A stretch of 64,000 nt of DNA from Bretschneidera sinensis (GCA_023935145.1 CM043698.1:22577501-22641500), one strand, 5' to 3'. Counted from the first letter of the stretch, positions 1 through 12,600 are shown. A program made the numbers and translations. Notes: generated from the sequence alone by a model not told the origin.

Positions 1-3000
1 ACTCTCAACATAGTCCTTCAGTGTTGGCTGCTCCATTATCTAGTTCTTCATCATTTCAGCCAAAGCATTCTGACAGGTTTGGTGCTCCTCGACCTTCTCC
101 TAAGCCTCGTGACAACAATTTCTGTCGTTTTTGTAAACGTCGAGGGCACACTATTGATAAATGTTGGCAAAGGGGAAGATCCAATGCTCCCACTGCAGCA
201 GTTGCTCATCCTGAGAGCACTCTCTCTACAGTTGTTCCATATCCATCTGCGACTACAGCTTCATCTTCAGTTGCACTCTCTAACGGGTCATCAGGTTCTA
301 CTGTCACCTTATCTGCAACTGACTTTGAGGCAATAGTTAATCAGGTCATCCAGTCTCGTTCTGGTAATGCATCTTCCTCTGCCCTCTCAGTCCTGCCAAG
401 TAATTCTGCCTCTTGGCTTTTTGATTCCGCTTGTTGCAACCATATGACACCTTTCCCAGCTTCATTTACTACATCTGCACCTTCTCCTCATTCCTCATTC
501 ATTCGCACAGCTGATGGCTCCACTATGACTGTTAAAACTATAGGCACCATCAATAGTCGTTCTCTTTCTATTCCTGAAGTTTTTCATGTGCCAGAATTAT
601 CTTATAATCTTCTTTCCGTTGGGCAAATATGTGAACTTGGATATAGAATTATCTTTGACTTTTCTGGTGTGAATGTGCAGGATCCTCGTACTGGTCAGAC
701 CCTTGGGACCGGGCGTAGAATTGGGCGCATGTTCGAACTCTCATCCTTACACCTGCCCAACCTTCCTGCCTCTAACGTCTCTGCTGCTGCCTCCTTGTCA
801 CCACCATCCCTTGCACTTTGGCATTCACGTCTTAGTCATGCATCTGCATCTCGGGTACAACTTTTAGCTTCAAAGGGGTTGTTAGGGTCAGTGTCTAAAA
901 GTTCTTTTGATTGTATTTCGTGTCAACTTGGAAAACAGCCGGCTTTGCCTTTTAATAATAGTGAGTCTCATGCTACTGCTTCGTTTGATTTAATTCATTC
1001 TGATGTTTGGGGACCTTCTCCCGTTGCTAGTATGAGTGGTTCACGCTATTTTGTAATTTTTGTTGATGATTTCTCTCGTTACACTTGGGTATTTTTAATG
1101 AAATCTCGTTCTGAATTATTGGATATTTATCGTACTTTTGCTAAAATGATTGAAACCCAATTTTCAAAACCTATCAAAGCTTTTCGTTCTGATAATGCTT
1201 TAGAATATACTCAACATGCTTTTAAAGACATCCTAAAAAGTTATGGCACTGTTCCTCACTTGTCATGTCCTGGCACTTCACAACAAAATGGTCGAGCTGA
1301 ACGTAAACTTAGGCACATTTTAGACACTGTTCTAGCCCTCCTCATTTCCACATCTGTTCCTACCCCATTTTGGGGTGAAGCCACTCTAACGGCTATCTAC
1401 ACGATCAATAGGTTGCCTACCCCTATCCTTGATAATTGCACTCCTTACGAGCGGTTGTTTGGCTATGTTCCCTCATACCACCATCTTCGTGTGTTTGGTT
1501 CTGCTTGTTTTGTTTTACTCCAACCTCATGAGCGCACCAAACTTGAGCCTCGTTCTCGGATGTGTTGCTTTCTTGGATATGGAATTGAACAAAAAGGCTA
1601 TCGGTGTTATGATCCTGTGTCTCGTCGTCTTCGTATTTCCCGTCATGTAGTTTTCTGGGAGCATAGACTATTTCATGAAATTGGAAAATTCAGCATGCCA
1701 TCTTTTCCTCCTTTTACCACACTTATGGAGCCTCCTATTTCTCCTACTCACACTAGTGATGTCTTGCCCGAGTCTCCCTCACCTCACACTAGTAATGTCT
1801 TGCCCGAGTCTCCCTCACCTAATACTCTTGATTCCACTCCACCTGATACTCTCGAAGTCGCTTCGCCTGAGCCCCCAGGGTCTGTTACGTATGAGGATCA
1901 TGTTCACACTTCCTCTCCAGACCTTCGCCGATCCACCAGAGTAAGATCTCTTCCATCCCATCTCCAGAATTTTCATTGCTTTCATGCTTTAGCTACTTTA
2001 CATGAGCCCCACTCCTATCGTGAGGCTTCCACTAACCCTTTTTGGCAGACTGCGATGAAAGAGGAACTTGATGCTTTACACAAGAATAATACATGGGATT
2101 TGGTTGACTTGCCTCCTGGAAAGTCTGTGATTGGCAGTAAATGGGTTTACAAAATTAAGACTTGTTCAGATGGTACTGTTGACAGGTATAAGGCTCGACT
2201 TGTTGCCAGGGGTTTTACTCAGGAGTATGGTGTGGACTATGAGGAGACCTTTGCTCCAGTTGCTCGTCTATCTTCTGTGCGTGCTTTGCTAGCTGTTGCA
2301 GCCTCTCGTCATTGGTCACTTTTTCAAATGGATGTTAAAAATGCATTCCTTAATGGTGATCTTAATGAAGAAGTCTATATGCAACCACCTCCCGGACTAT
2401 CTAATCCAACAAACAAGGTATGTCGTCTTCGTCGAGCTCTATATGGACTTAAGCAGGCTCCTCGAGCATGGTTTGCTAAGTTTAGCAACACTTTGTCTAG
2501 CCTTGGATATTCCATCAGCTCCTATGATTCAGCTTTGTTTGTTCACAGCACAGACCGGGGCATCATACTTCTTCTGTTATATGTTGACGACATGATTATC
2601 ACCGGGGATGATCCCATTGGTATTCAGGAACTTAAACAGTTTCTCAATCAACATTTTGAGATGAAAGATCTTGGTCCTCTCAGCTATTTTCTTGGTCTTG
2701 AGATTTCGTCTTCTTCTGATGGTTATTATTTGACACAAGCCAAATATATCTCTGATATGCTTTCTCGGGCAAATCTCACAGACAGTAAGGTTATTGACAC
2801 ACCAACTGAGCTTAATACTCGTCTTACACCCCATGATGGCGAACTTCTTCGTGATTTTACTTTATATCGACATTTGGTTGGCAGTCTTGTCTACCTTACT
2901 GTTACTCGACCTGATATCTCGTATGCTGTCCATCAGGTGAGTCAGTTTATGGCTGCTCCTCGCTCTACTCATTTTGCTGCTGTTCTTCGCATCCTTCGTT

Positions 3001-3533
3001 ACCTAAAGGGGACATTGTTTCATGGGCTTTTTTTCTCCTCTCAGTCTCCTCTTCAGTTGTGTGCTTATACCGATGCAGATTGGGCAGGTGATCTTACAGA
3101 TCGTCGTTCTACCACCGGTTATTGTTTCCTACTTGGCACCTCTCTTATCTCTTGGCGTAGTAAGAAACAAACTGTTGTTGCTCGATCTAGTACAGAGGCA
3201 GAATATCGTGCTTTAGCTGACACCACCTCTGAGCTTCTTTGGTTACGATGGTTGTTACAAGATATGGGTGTATCACTTTCTGCTGCCACTCCTGTATACT
3301 GTGACAATAGAAGTGCTATTCAGATTGCTCATAATGATGTGTTTCATGAACGGACCAAACATATTGAGATTGATTGTCATTTTGTCCGTCATCATCTCCT
3401 TCAAGGCTCCCTACAGCTTCATTCTGTCACATCCAAGGATCAGCTCGCAGACATCTTTACCAAGTCACATCCTTCAGGGCGTTTTCGTGATCTTGTTTTC
3501 AAACTCAAGTTGGTTTCTCATATTCCACCTTGA
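1..3533 (+). CDS. Copia gag-pol polyprotein, N-terminus outside window, frame intact
   Basis: The frame is open from base 3 to a TGA at 3531-3533, about 1,176 codons, and starts within gag. Numbering residues from codon 21-23: a CCHC zinc knuckle of gag nucleocapsid lies near 35-48; an aspartic protease DSA motif lies near 132; the integrase has an HHCC zinc-binding region near 265-305 and a D-D-E core with SDVWG, SDNALEY and NGRAER blocks at about 325-425; the reverse transcriptase has the YVDD box near 855; the RNase H has ADWAGD and STEAEYRAL blocks near 1015-1065. The order protease, integrase, RT, RNase H defines Ty1/copia. There is no stop or frameshift in the visible part, unlike the sister copy at 34.9-39.1 kb, so this copy could still encode active enzymes. 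The missing 5' part cannot be judged. Confidence 0.95.
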   Translation, partial: SQHSPSVLAAPLSSSSSFQPKHSDRFGAPRPSPKPRDNNFCRFCKRRGHTIDKCWQRGRSNAPTAAVAHPESTLSTVVPYPSATTASSSVALSNGSSGSTVTLSATDFEAIVNQVIQSRSGNASSSALSVLPSNSASWLFDSACCNHMTPFPASFTTSAPSPHSSFIRTADGSTMTVKTIGTINSRSLSIPEVFHVPELSYNLLSVGQICELGYRIIFDFSGVNVQDPRTGQTLGTGRRIGRMFELSSLHLPNLPASNVSAAASLSPPSLALWHSRLSHASASRVQLLASKGLLGSVSKSSFDCISCQLGKQPALPFNNSESHATASFDLIHSDVWGPSPVASMSGSRYFVIFVDDFSRYTWVFLMKSRSELLDIYRTFAKMIETQFSKPIKAFRSDNALEYTQHAFKDILKSYGTVPHLSCPGTSQQNGRAERKLRHILDTVLALLISTSVPTPFWGEATLTAIYTINRLPTPILDNCTPYERLFGYVPSYHHLRVFGSACFVLLQPHERTKLEPRSRMCCFLGYGIEQKGYRCYDPVSRRLRISRHVVFWEHRLFHEIGKFSMPSFPPFTTLMEPPISPTHTSDVLPESPSPHTSNVLPESPSPNTLDSTPPDTLEVASPEPPGSVTYEDHVHTSSPDLRRSTRVRSLPSHLQNFHCFHALATLHEPHSYREASTNPFWQTAMKEELDALHKNNTWDLVDLPPGKSVIGSKWVYKIKTCSDGTVDRYKARLVARGFTQEYGVDYEETFAPVARLSSVRALLAVAASRHWSLFQMDVKNAFLNGDLNEEVYMQPPPGLSNPTNKVCRLRRALYGLKQAPRAWFAKFSNTLSSLGYSISSYDSALFVHSTDRGIILLLLYVDDMIITGDDPIGIQELKQFLNQHFEMKDLGPLSYFLGLEISSSSDGYYLTQAKYISDMLSRANLTDSKVIDTPTELNTRLTPHDGELLRDFTLYRHLVGSLVYLTVTRPDISYAVHQVSQFMAAPRSTHFAAVLRILRYLKGTLFHGLFFSSQSPLQLCAYTDADWAGDLTDRRSTTGYCFLLGTSLISWRSKKQTVVARSSTEAEYRALADTTSELLWLRWLLQDMGVSLSAATPVYCDNRSAIQIAHNDVFHERTKHIEIDCHFVRHHLLQGSLQLHSVTSKDQLADIFTKSHPSGRFRDLVFKLKLVSHIPP

Positions 3534-3546
3534 GTTTGAGGGGGGC

Positions 3547-3719
3547 TGTTAGATTATGTATAGCATAGTTATTGCTTAGTTAGTTTAATCCCACATTGGT
3601 TGTGTATATCTTTGGCTCTCTTATTGGTTCCTATAAATAGGATAGCTCACTTGTAAGTAAATCACACCATTCAATACAATTCTCTTCTTTGTATTGTCTC
3701 ACTTCCTCTCTTAAACCTT

Positions 3720-3723
<4 letters not shown>
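3547..3723 (+). repeat. 3' LTR of copia element 1 (177 bp)
   Basis: It begins TGTTAGATTATG and ends CTTAACA, directly after a G-rich polypurine tract. It has the same length and nearly the same sequence as the two LTRs of the inverted element at 34717-34893 and 39396-39572. It contains a TATA-like TATAAATAG near 3635-3643, the likely LTR promoter. Confidence 0.93.

Positions 3724-3766
<43 letters not shown>
3723..3766. repeat. (TA)n microsatellite
   Basis: About 22 TA repeats follow the copia LTR directly. Similar (TA)n tracts in this window lie at 16219-16252, 32264-32300, 58724-58747, 62991-63014 and 63268-63290. Confidence 0.95.
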
Positions 3767-3769
<3 letters not shown>

Positions 3770-5029
3770 GTTTTCAATAATAAATAAAAACTTCGAAATA
3801 TTACTTCAATCATCTTAAAGGCCTCGTATCAATGCGCAAAGCTTATCAATTGAGATAAATTTTAAACAGCAAGAGAGCCTTTTATAGAGAGTTTCCCTCA
3901 CTCTTTTATTGTTTTTAATCAATGTAGGACTGAGGAGAGAGTCTTATACATGGAATCTCTTTCACCTTACTGTGTTTCCTAACCAATGTGGGACTCAAGA
4001 CTCCTTTACAAAAGCTATTTGTTCCATGCTTACTCTTCTTCAAAAACCGTCCATTATCTCACTATCTTCTCCATTTCTAAGCCATAGTGATCATTTTTCT
4101 TTTACACCATTATAAATATCATGTATGTCTTTCTTGATCTCTCCATCAAAGAATTGCATAAACAAAGGTTAGAGAAGCTTCTAAACAAAGGCTGGAAAAA
4201 AATTAGGGTTTGTTTTAGTAATTATATTGGGAATTAATGATCCGATTTGTATCCTATATGACAAAGTTTGTTTTGGCTAAATTATAAATTTAATCATTTT
4301 TTAGAGTGAGGATTTGTTTTGGCTAAACCCTAAAACTCTAAACCTTAAATTGAAGTTAGGATTGATAACAATATTTAGTATTATAAAATATTTAATTATG
4401 TTTTCATTTCTATTAATTAATTATTATAATTTTTTACTAATCTTTGGTTATATTGTTTAATTATCTTATATAAATTTGTTATTATGTTATAACAGTTATT
4501 TATATATTATATATGTATTAAAATAATATTAAAACACTTGACTATATTATATTAGGTAATTAATTAATTATATTATGTTTAAATATTTATTATTATATAA
4601 ATATTTCATCATGTTTTTAGTTTTATTAATTATTAAACTATATTATATAATATTTTGTTTAATATATAGTCATATAAATTAGATATATAGTTATATTTAA
4701 TTATATTTTAATTTTTTATTATAGAATTAATATTTATTTTATTATTTTTCAATATTTAGTTTATCAATATATGATTTTTATATCAATATAAATTATATAA
4801 ATATCTTATATTAGTTAATTGTATTATTTTAAAATATTTTATATTATATTATATTAATATTTAATTATATAATATTTTTATTATTAGTCATATATTACTA
4901 TATTTATATATATATATATATTTATTATTAAGTCATATTATGTATTATTACAATATTATTTATTTATTTATCAATTATCAATATATACTAAGTCGTAAAT
5001 AATATAAAATATATTTTTAAATATAATTA
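3767..5029. other. AT-rich intergenic stretch, no gene seen
   Basis: No coding region, RNA gene or intact element is recognisable. Two short related blocks around a 'caatgtgggact'-type motif occur near 3919 and 3984. The part from 4260 to 5029 is mostly A and T. Confidence 0.6.
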
Positions 5030-5059
5030 TTAAAGGTGTTCATTATATATATTTATTTC

Positions 5060-5440
5060 ATCGGTGATAACTATTTTTTTATTTTTATAAATAACAAAAT
5101 AATTTAAAATAGATTTTTTAATGTACTTATTATCACTGATGGATTTTTCTGTCTGTGATAGTCTTTAATAGTGTTAATTATCACCGATGGATTAATTTCG
5201 TCCGTCGGTGATAACTAATTTTTTTTCGATTTTTTAAAATAATTTAAAATAGATTTCTAAATTCACTTATTATCACCGACGGATTTGTCCGTTGGTGATA
5301 GTATTTAAATGTGTTAATTATCACCGATGGATTAATTCTGCCGGTGATAATTATTATTTTTTAAATAATAAAATTATTTAAAATATATTTTTTAATGTAC
5401 TTATTATCACCGACATATTTTTTAGTCGGTGATAGTATTT
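5060..5440. repeat. Tandem units with TATCACCGACGGA palindromes
   Basis: About three units of roughly 125-130 bp contain paired motifs TATCACCGA(C/T)GGA and TCCGTCGGTGATA, which form short hairpins, separated by AT-rich spacer. The same motif recurs at 8510-8632 beside the right CACTA-like terminus. This is the usual look of subterminal transposase-binding repeats. Confidence 0.7.
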
Positions 5441-5529
5441 TTTTATAAAAAATTAATTAAATTAAAAAATGAGTCTGAAAAACATATTACCGATGGAAAA
5501 TACACTACAAGATAAAAGATCAATGCCAA

Positions 5530-5910
5530 ACGCTTTTTTTTTTTGCATATTTCGACGCTTTAAAGTACCGCAATATGTATTACCGACGCTTATTGCAAGC
5601 GCCGGTATGTGTGGTGTCGAAGCGCAAATACCGGCGCTTAAAGAAAATGCCGCAATATGCATATTTTTTCTGTGCTTCTAAGCGCCGGTATATAGCGGTG
5701 CTTCTAAGTGCCGGTGTATTTCGGCTCTTTTAAGCGCCGAAATATACCGGCGCTTAAAAGCACTGCTATATTGCAGACATATTGCGACACTTTTAAGCGC
5801 CGCTAAAAGTGCTTTTAATTGTATTTTTACATTATTTTGAATTAAATACTTTTAAGCGCTGCTAAAAGTGCTTTTAATTGTATTTTTACATTATTTTGGA
5901 TTAAATATCA
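5530..5910. repeat. GCGCCGGTA subterminal inverted and tandem repeats
   Basis: Inside the CACTACAAG end, the motif (A)AGCGCCGGTATAT and its complement recur. The stretch at about 5676-5780 folds on itself. At about 5795-5905 a ~64-bp unit beginning CTTTTAAGCGC is present twice in tandem. Confidence 0.65.
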
Positions 5911-6128
5911 ACGCTAAAACCCTTCAATAAATAAAATATACCATCAAATTCATAAAATTTTGAATGTTCTTCAATATATAAAATGGACCATCAAATATCC
6001 ATAAAAATTCTTTTACTCAATACAAAAGTCATCTCATTTACACAAAAAACATAGTTAACATATAAAATTCACACAAAACAAAGTAATGGAATGTAGTCTG
6101 GAAAATTATTTTACTATCACACTTGAAA

Positions 6129-6515
6129 TCAATTATGAGGTCCTTTATTAACCAACTGTTGTAGTAAAGACTTCAACTCATCAACTTGGGATTGTATATT
6201 GTTCATTTGATCATCATGCCTCGTTGTTATTTGTTGAATCTGATGCGCATGCTGTTGATTGTTTTCTTCTATTTGTGCTCTCAAATTATTTATCTCTTCA
6301 GCATAAGCGCCATTGTATCCCAGATCATTCCTAATTTGAGCTGAAAGTCCATACACGGCAGAGAGTGTAATTCCAAACCCTTGACCTCAGACACGACCAA
6401 AACTCTCTTCACCCATAAGCTTGGTGAAGACTTCATTTTGTATTGCTAAATTATTGCTAGCATCAGAGGATCCTAAAGCTGCAACAAGTTCGGCAACACG
6501 AGCTTCAGCTGTCAC
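6129..6515 (-). pseudogene. C-terminal exon of a CACTA Transposase_24-family protein
   Basis: On the minus strand an exon-like frame starts after an AG acceptor at 6515 and ends with a stop at 6129. The N-terminal half reads like the conserved end of plant Transposase_24 (En/Spm-associated) proteins, with the blocks EARVAELVAAL and NEVFTKLMGEE. The C-terminal half is a Q- and N-rich coiled coil with LRAQIEENNQQH and QVDELKSLLQQL. An in-frame TGA at 6387-6389, in the context GRV-stop-GQG, fits a CGA to TGA mutation. No upstream exons were recognised, so the element is an internally deleted, inactive copy. Confidence 0.7.
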
Positions 6516-7874
6516 CTACAATTACAAAATAATAAAAATTAAACTCCCCTGAAGATTGAGTAGCTAATTGCAGCAAAATTTACATAAAACAAAAGTTGCT
6601 TATCAGATTTTATAGAAAAATTGGCAGAATTTCCCCTATTTTTCCATAAAACCTCATGCAAAAGAAAAACAAAAATACAATCCAAACAAAGTAGCCAATT
6701 CACAACTTAACAAGGAAACAAAAAAAAAAAAAACAGAGGATAAAACAAATTCATCTAAGAGAAAAGACTATCTCTAACTTTCACAAAGATTTCTGTGACC
6801 ATGGCTAGAATAATTCTTTTTAAAAGAGATCGATAAAATAAACCTTGTTTTTAAGACATTTTGCAAATCTAGATAAACCTGTATATTATAAAATCAACTC
6901 AATAATATCTAATTCAAAGAAAACTGATCCAAAAAGGGAAAGAAACTGGGAAACTTTCAAATCAACCAATGATAAAAACTTAGCCTCTGAATTGCTATAT
7001 ATAAGAAACTTCACAGTTAAAAAAAAGTAATTTGGTATCATATTCCAAAAAATATTAATTGATATCAAGATTTTTACCACATATTTTACATGTTACTCGA
7101 CCAGCTTGATCATGGAAAGAGGTATTAAACTATTAACTATAGCCACAGTTATAGCATTATTAACCAACAAGAAGAACAAATTCTAAGGGACCACAGTTAT
7201 AGCATTACAAACCCCTGCTGCAACAAAACAACCCCCATTTCAACCATACACAGCATAAGATCCAGCTTATGTACTCATATAACTGCTAAGATTAATGATA
7301 ATCTTCACCTCAATGAAGTTTCTTACAAACTCTAAAAGGACTTTCCTTACATATGCTGAGCTTATAATTCTTAGTGTAAAATGAAATGCTAGATAAAAAA
7401 TTGTATTATCTTGTTATTGACAAGCAAAATATATATAATGTGTTCCTTCATGTTTATCTACAATTTTGTTGCAGTTCACTGGACTTTGAATGTAAATAGT
7501 GTTATTTGACACTAGTTTCTGGGGTTGGATTTGTTGGGGCTTAAAGTACACTGATCAGATTTGTCTGGTGGGACATGACAAAGGTGTTGGTGCAACTTTT
7601 GAAATCTAATGCATGAAATCTAACTATTGTTAAGGTAATTGTGGATCTTGCCATGTGGTATTAGAGGTTGAATATCAAATATGTGCAAGAAAAAGTTTTG
7701 TAGCCGAATGTTTCAGAATTATCAGCTCATGATACTTCCTGGTTTTGGCTGAATACTTTAAGCACGCTAAATCTTAAGTGTATCCTGCAAATTGAGCATT
7801 TCCCGTTTGTCAAGACACTGAAAAAACTTATACTTAGGATTTTTGTTTTAGCTTGAACTTATCAGGATGAATAG

Positions 7875-8075
7875 TCAAATATTTATTTTTTTTGGGGTAG
7901 GTAGGAAAGAAACAGAAACAACTAGAAACAACTCGAACACACGAGCATCACAGGGAAAAGACACTCCCACTGCATCTGCTATAAAAAGCTTCAGAAGCTC
8001 ACTTGGAGGCTCCATCAGTATGCTTAAACCATCACCCCCCATTGACACATCCTTGGCCAAATGATCCGCACAGAA
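7875..8075 (-). pseudogene. RNase H-like (RVT_3) C-terminal fragment of a LINE
   Basis: The minus-strand frame contains ADHLAKD followed by a PPSELLKLFIADAVGVSFP tail, the usual C-terminus of the RNase H-like domain at the end of plant LINE ORF2 proteins. Nothing upstream of the domain is preserved. It lies inside the CACTA region, so it was probably inserted or captured there. Confidence 0.5.
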
Positions 8076-8648
8076 TTACCCATCATATTCAATACATTTT
8101 TTTCCCTTCGAATTTACAACTTAGGTTTTTGCATAAGTAATTCCGGTTAGAAGTTGAAAAGAGAAGCATGAATGCCAAAGGCAGGGGTAAGTTAAAGTGA
8201 TGGAAACCAAAAGAAAATAAAGGAAAACATTGTAGCATTGGTGTATTTTTTCCCCTTAAAACATGCTCAAATGCACTTTCATGACCCATGATTCGCCCTA
8301 GAGAAAACCAGAAGAGCATGTGATTAGTGTTTCATAGTATTATTTCTTCTCCGAATCCCCATGTTTTGATTCAAAAATTTGCACATAAAATACTTTCATG
8401 ACCCATACATATTTATGCACATTTATTTGACTTTTGAAAGAAATCTCAAAGCAGTTAAAAAATATAATAATGACATTTGCCAGATATATACTCAAAGTAT
8501 ATATATATTATCACTGACAGCAATGTCAGTCCGTGATAAGTTTTTACATATCATCAAGAGAAATTGTCCGTCAGTGAAACATACTATCACCGACGGCAAA
8601 AGATCCGTCGGTGATAATCCGTCGCTAATACAATTTTTTCTTATAGTG

Positions 8649-11600
8649 ATCTTACTATATCTGTTTATTTCTAAACGGTGTGTCTTGAGTTGTATGTACA
8701 ACGTGAACTTTCGGGGTGGAGATTGTATATTTTCAATAATAAAGTCTTAATTTGTAATTATGATTAAAACTTAAGGATGAAAATATAATTTACTTAAAAA
8801 TCTTTCACTGATCACGATATCATTGTCTTTTTAGTACAACAATGATTTTAACTTACTCTTACTCCCTTTGAGCGCGCACCACAACATTTCTCTTAGAAAA
8901 AAAATTTAGGATGGTGTTTGAGCCCAAAACCTGAAAGCACCCAAATATACTAAGACTTGGGGTAGTAACCAATCAACTAATTGCTACTTATTTTTGTTAT
9001 ATCACCATTCAAGAAGAAGTGTCGGTGCAAAGAAACTAATGACTTTTTTTTTACGCTAATTTTCTTTGGAGACTTGAGTTAGATCTCCCATCTGTCAATA
9101 TGAAATTTTTGGGTTAATTATATTTTATTTTTTTATTTTGGAAATTTTTGAAAAGGATTTAATGGAATAGTTGACCATCATCATTTTTTGTTAGTAGTTT
9201 CGTTAATCTTTTCTTGAGATTTTGTTTGTGAATTTTTGGTTTTATGGAGCTGATGATATTGGCTAGAAACCATGCACCTGCTGAACCGCTGCCTCAAATT
9301 AAACATCTTGAGGTAGAGTCTCTTATCTTTTTCCATGACAGCTTAATTCAGTTTTCTGATCAGTGTCACTACTTAATTTACAAAAAATTGTCAATAAAGA
9401 GTTGATGATTTATATTAGTTCTTTCGGTATGATTAGTGCCTCCTGCCTTGTACTTGAATTTGTTGAGGCTAGCTATATCACAAACTAGGTGAAATAGAAA
9501 ATGCCACTTTGATATAAGAAATAAAATTAACATGGAACTTCATATATACTAGAAATTAGCATGCACCGTTGTAGTCATATGAGGAATGAGAAAGGAACAC
9601 AACATAGAGAAAAAAGATTGAAAAGAAAACATGCATGAATGAAAAGAAAAGAAAATTAAGTAGTGCTTGCTGAAGGAAAATGATTCTCTGCATTTGAGAT
9701 TGCCTCTATTTGGTGTATGTTGTTAAGGTAAGATATTAGACCACATCATTTAAAATTTAAATCAACGGTTAAGATTGGATCACAATTTTTAAATCAAAAT
9801 ACTTTTTAGTCACGTTATCAAAATATATGTTTTTCTAAAATTAAAAAATAATCAGAGCAAGGCTCACTTATGGCCTCGCTGGCGCATGCAACGTGTGGGG
9901 AGCTTTCCCCGAGGCAGTTCATTGCTAAAATATCCAATTTATCTAAACATGGAAAACTTGGTTCGGTAGTGAGATTACTTTTCGATAATACTCACCAAAA
10001 ATTAGTATATCTAAAGTCAAACCACTTTCAATTATACAAGCAGCATTTAAGGATATTTCAATTGATAGAGGACAGTGAACTTGACATCGGAATGTAGATT
10101 TCGTTGAACTCAATCATTTTAGATTTAAGTCATTTTAGATTTTGAATAACTTGAATTTGGATAAAATCGTGTTTGAATCACATTATTTTAATACTTTTTA
10201 TGCTCGAGTCTTGTTTGGATCAAGTCGAGTCAGATTTCCAAAACAAATCAGATTTTGCCACCTGTTGTTAAGTTCAGTTGATGAGCAGCTTATAGTTGCT
10301 AGAAAGTTGTTCTACATGCACACTGTAGCACATATGGAATGTTATATGGATCTTAAAATAGAAAGCAAGAAAGATTAATTATTCCTTTTAGTTAACAATT
10401 AAGCATATGATCAATGAGCAGTTTATCATTTCTTTTGGTAAACAAAAAGAATTAACCAAGAGAAATTGTCTGATAGTTTGTAACATGCATGAAATTAATT
10501 ATATATGATAATTAAGAATAAAGTCATAGATTGTTAATTACTCCTATTAAACCAAGAGTGAAATAGGGTTTTAGATAACCCTCTAGATTTTTTTTTATAT
10601 AAAAAATTACCAGAATTCTCTGCAATTGATTATGATGGTTAGAAATAGTGCAAGCTACGTACAAAACTGACATGAACCGTTAAAATGTCGAGGAAACTCT
10701 CCATGTAGTGTATATTATACACTGTATAATAGTTGGCTTGACTTGGAATAAAAGGGATGCTGCACCCATCAAACTACCCACCAAAAGGGTAGTGAACATG
10801 AAAAAAGGAAGATGATTGTTGGTGTAGTCACCACCACAAAGGAATAACTAGGGTTCCTTAGCCTTTACTTTTCTCAAACATAAAGTTACTAATAATTCGG
10901 AAGGTTTTTTTTTGTTGGCATTTTGAACAATTGCAGTCTTAATTAGTAATGCATTAATTTGGGTAGTTGGTGGGCACAAATTAAGAAAGATCGCATGGTG
11001 ACATTTGAGTTGATGATTAATTAGGTGATTTTTTGATCGACGATCCGACCATGATGAAATATATTGCCACATTAATAAACAACCTTTGAAGGCTGCATGG
11101 GGTCTAATTAGTGATATAGACAACGTTCCTAAACCCCCATGATTTTGATATTAAAAAAAAATTAAGGTCCCCGTAATATCTTGCTTGAATTTCATTACAA
11201 GGAAAATAAGTAGTTATCTATTGTTTTAATGTTATGATTTTTTAGTTTCTATAGTTGTCTATTCTTTATTAATTGAACTTGCTTCTTTTCCTCTCAAATC
11301 TTTTTGTTTGCACAATCTTATAAAAAATTATTGGTTAGATCGGATTTAAAATCAATGTTTTAAATTTGTTCAAAACTTTATTAGTAATTTTAGAAGAAAA
11401 AAAATTACTGGTAACGTCAGTATAAGAGTGTGACCCAAAAAACAATATTATCAATAAAGTTTTTCAAAATTACCGATAAAATTTTGAATGAGTCTAAAGC
11501 ATTGATTTTAAAATCAATCTAACAAAAAATTTCTCCAATCTTAGAGGTTTGGTCCGAGGACAATAAAAGCCTTCTACTATGAGATTCAATGGAAGCCCGT

Positions 11601-12600
11601 ATATGCTATGTAAATTTATGATTATTATGATTAAAGAAATAACAATTGGAATCGAAATTGGGATATCAATTCCCTGTGAAAAGAAGTATAACGGTTGAAT
11701 TTAGTTCAGAATCACTAATTTATAATTACTTTAAATTATCTAAATGGTATTTAGAAAAATATAATCACATAGCAATGCTTGGTTGGTTCATATTTAAAGT
11801 TTATGTTTTAGATTCTTTAAAATTTTTATTGATAATATTATTTTTTAGGTCTCACAGTTATACTAATATTACTAATGAAACTTTTCAAAATTAGCCAAAA
11901 AAAAAATTAAATGAGTATTAAAAAATCAACTTTAGACCCGGATGAACTAAAAAAATTTCATAATGACATATGATATTGGTCTTGATAATGTAACCACGGT
12001 CAGCCAATTAACCCAAAAATATTATATGTCATCACTTTTGAAACGATGAGTTGGTGATGTTACAAGTATAAGTGAGTATTTTTACATGAGCATCAAAATG
12101 TAATATTAAAAGTGTGATTCTCCGAAGAAAAAAGTATGATTGAGACGAAACGGACCAGGACCCTTAATCTTGTAGACCCACCTAGACCTAATTATGATGC
12201 ACCCTTAACCACATGATCATCATACATAATCCTACAAGATGTTGACCAATACATAGTCTTAGGTAAGATTAAGACCAACTTGGCAAAGCTTTGAAATCAC
12301 TCCTGTTTCGTTTTCTCACTTTCTCTCTCATATTTGTTTGAGGAAGATGAAGAAAGTAGTTAAGCAATGGACTATAAAGTAAAAATAAACTGAGAAAGAC
12401 AATCCTCCCTCCACCAGAAAGCACAACCAGTTTCTTGAAGGAAAAATCCATCTCACCAAACCCCAATTAAACAAACATAAACCTAATACATTGTAAGTAT
12501 CTCTCTCTCACTCTCTATGTAGTACGTTGTATTATTTGCTCTTTTGTTTCTCTATATTTCCATCTCTCTCCCTTGTCCTCTCTCACAAGTAAGTTACTAT
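8649..12600. other. Intergenic region upstream of TBL gene 1
   Basis: I see no coding region, RNA gene or recognisable element across these 4 kb. The only open frames are short and unlike any family I know. Close to the gene, 12495-12600 is rich in CT dinucleotides (TCTCTC), common in plant 5' UTRs and core promoters. Confidence 0.5.

Larger units (their letters stand above)
1..3723 (+). mobile_element. Ty1/copia LTR retrotransposon, 3' part (element 1)
   Basis: The element enters from the left edge and ends with a 177-bp LTR at 3547-3723. It is very similar to the complete copia element at 34717-39572. By comparison with that copy, about 1.1 kb (5' LTR, leader and start of gag) lies outside the window. 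A polypurine tract (3536-3545) precedes the LTR, which starts TGTTAG and ends TAACA. The right end abuts a (TA)n microsatellite, so no target duplication can be read. Confidence 0.95.
5030..8648 (-). mobile_element. Decayed CACTA (En/Spm-type) transposon region, possibly nested
   Basis: A CACTACAAGA terminus starts at 5503 and a matching inverted terminus (TTCTTATAGTG) ends at 8648; CACTA ends of this form are typical of En/Spm elements. Between them, on the minus strand, is a relic of the plant transposase-associated protein family Transposase_24. Subterminal repeats differ on the two sides: a GCGCCGGTA type lies just inside 5503, and a TATCACCGACGG type lies next to 8648. The second type also occurs left of 5503 (5060-5430). 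This suggests one CACTA element inserted into another. Flanking trinucleotides (ATA left, ATC right) do not match, so the exact pairing of ends is uncertain. Confidence 0.6.

Noticed and set aside
3535..3552. Extension of copia proteins past the TGA
   Set aside because: This is the polypurine tract and LTR start, not coding.
5469..5681. 70-codon frame over the CACTA terminus
   Set aside because: It covers terminal and subterminal repeats; no domain.
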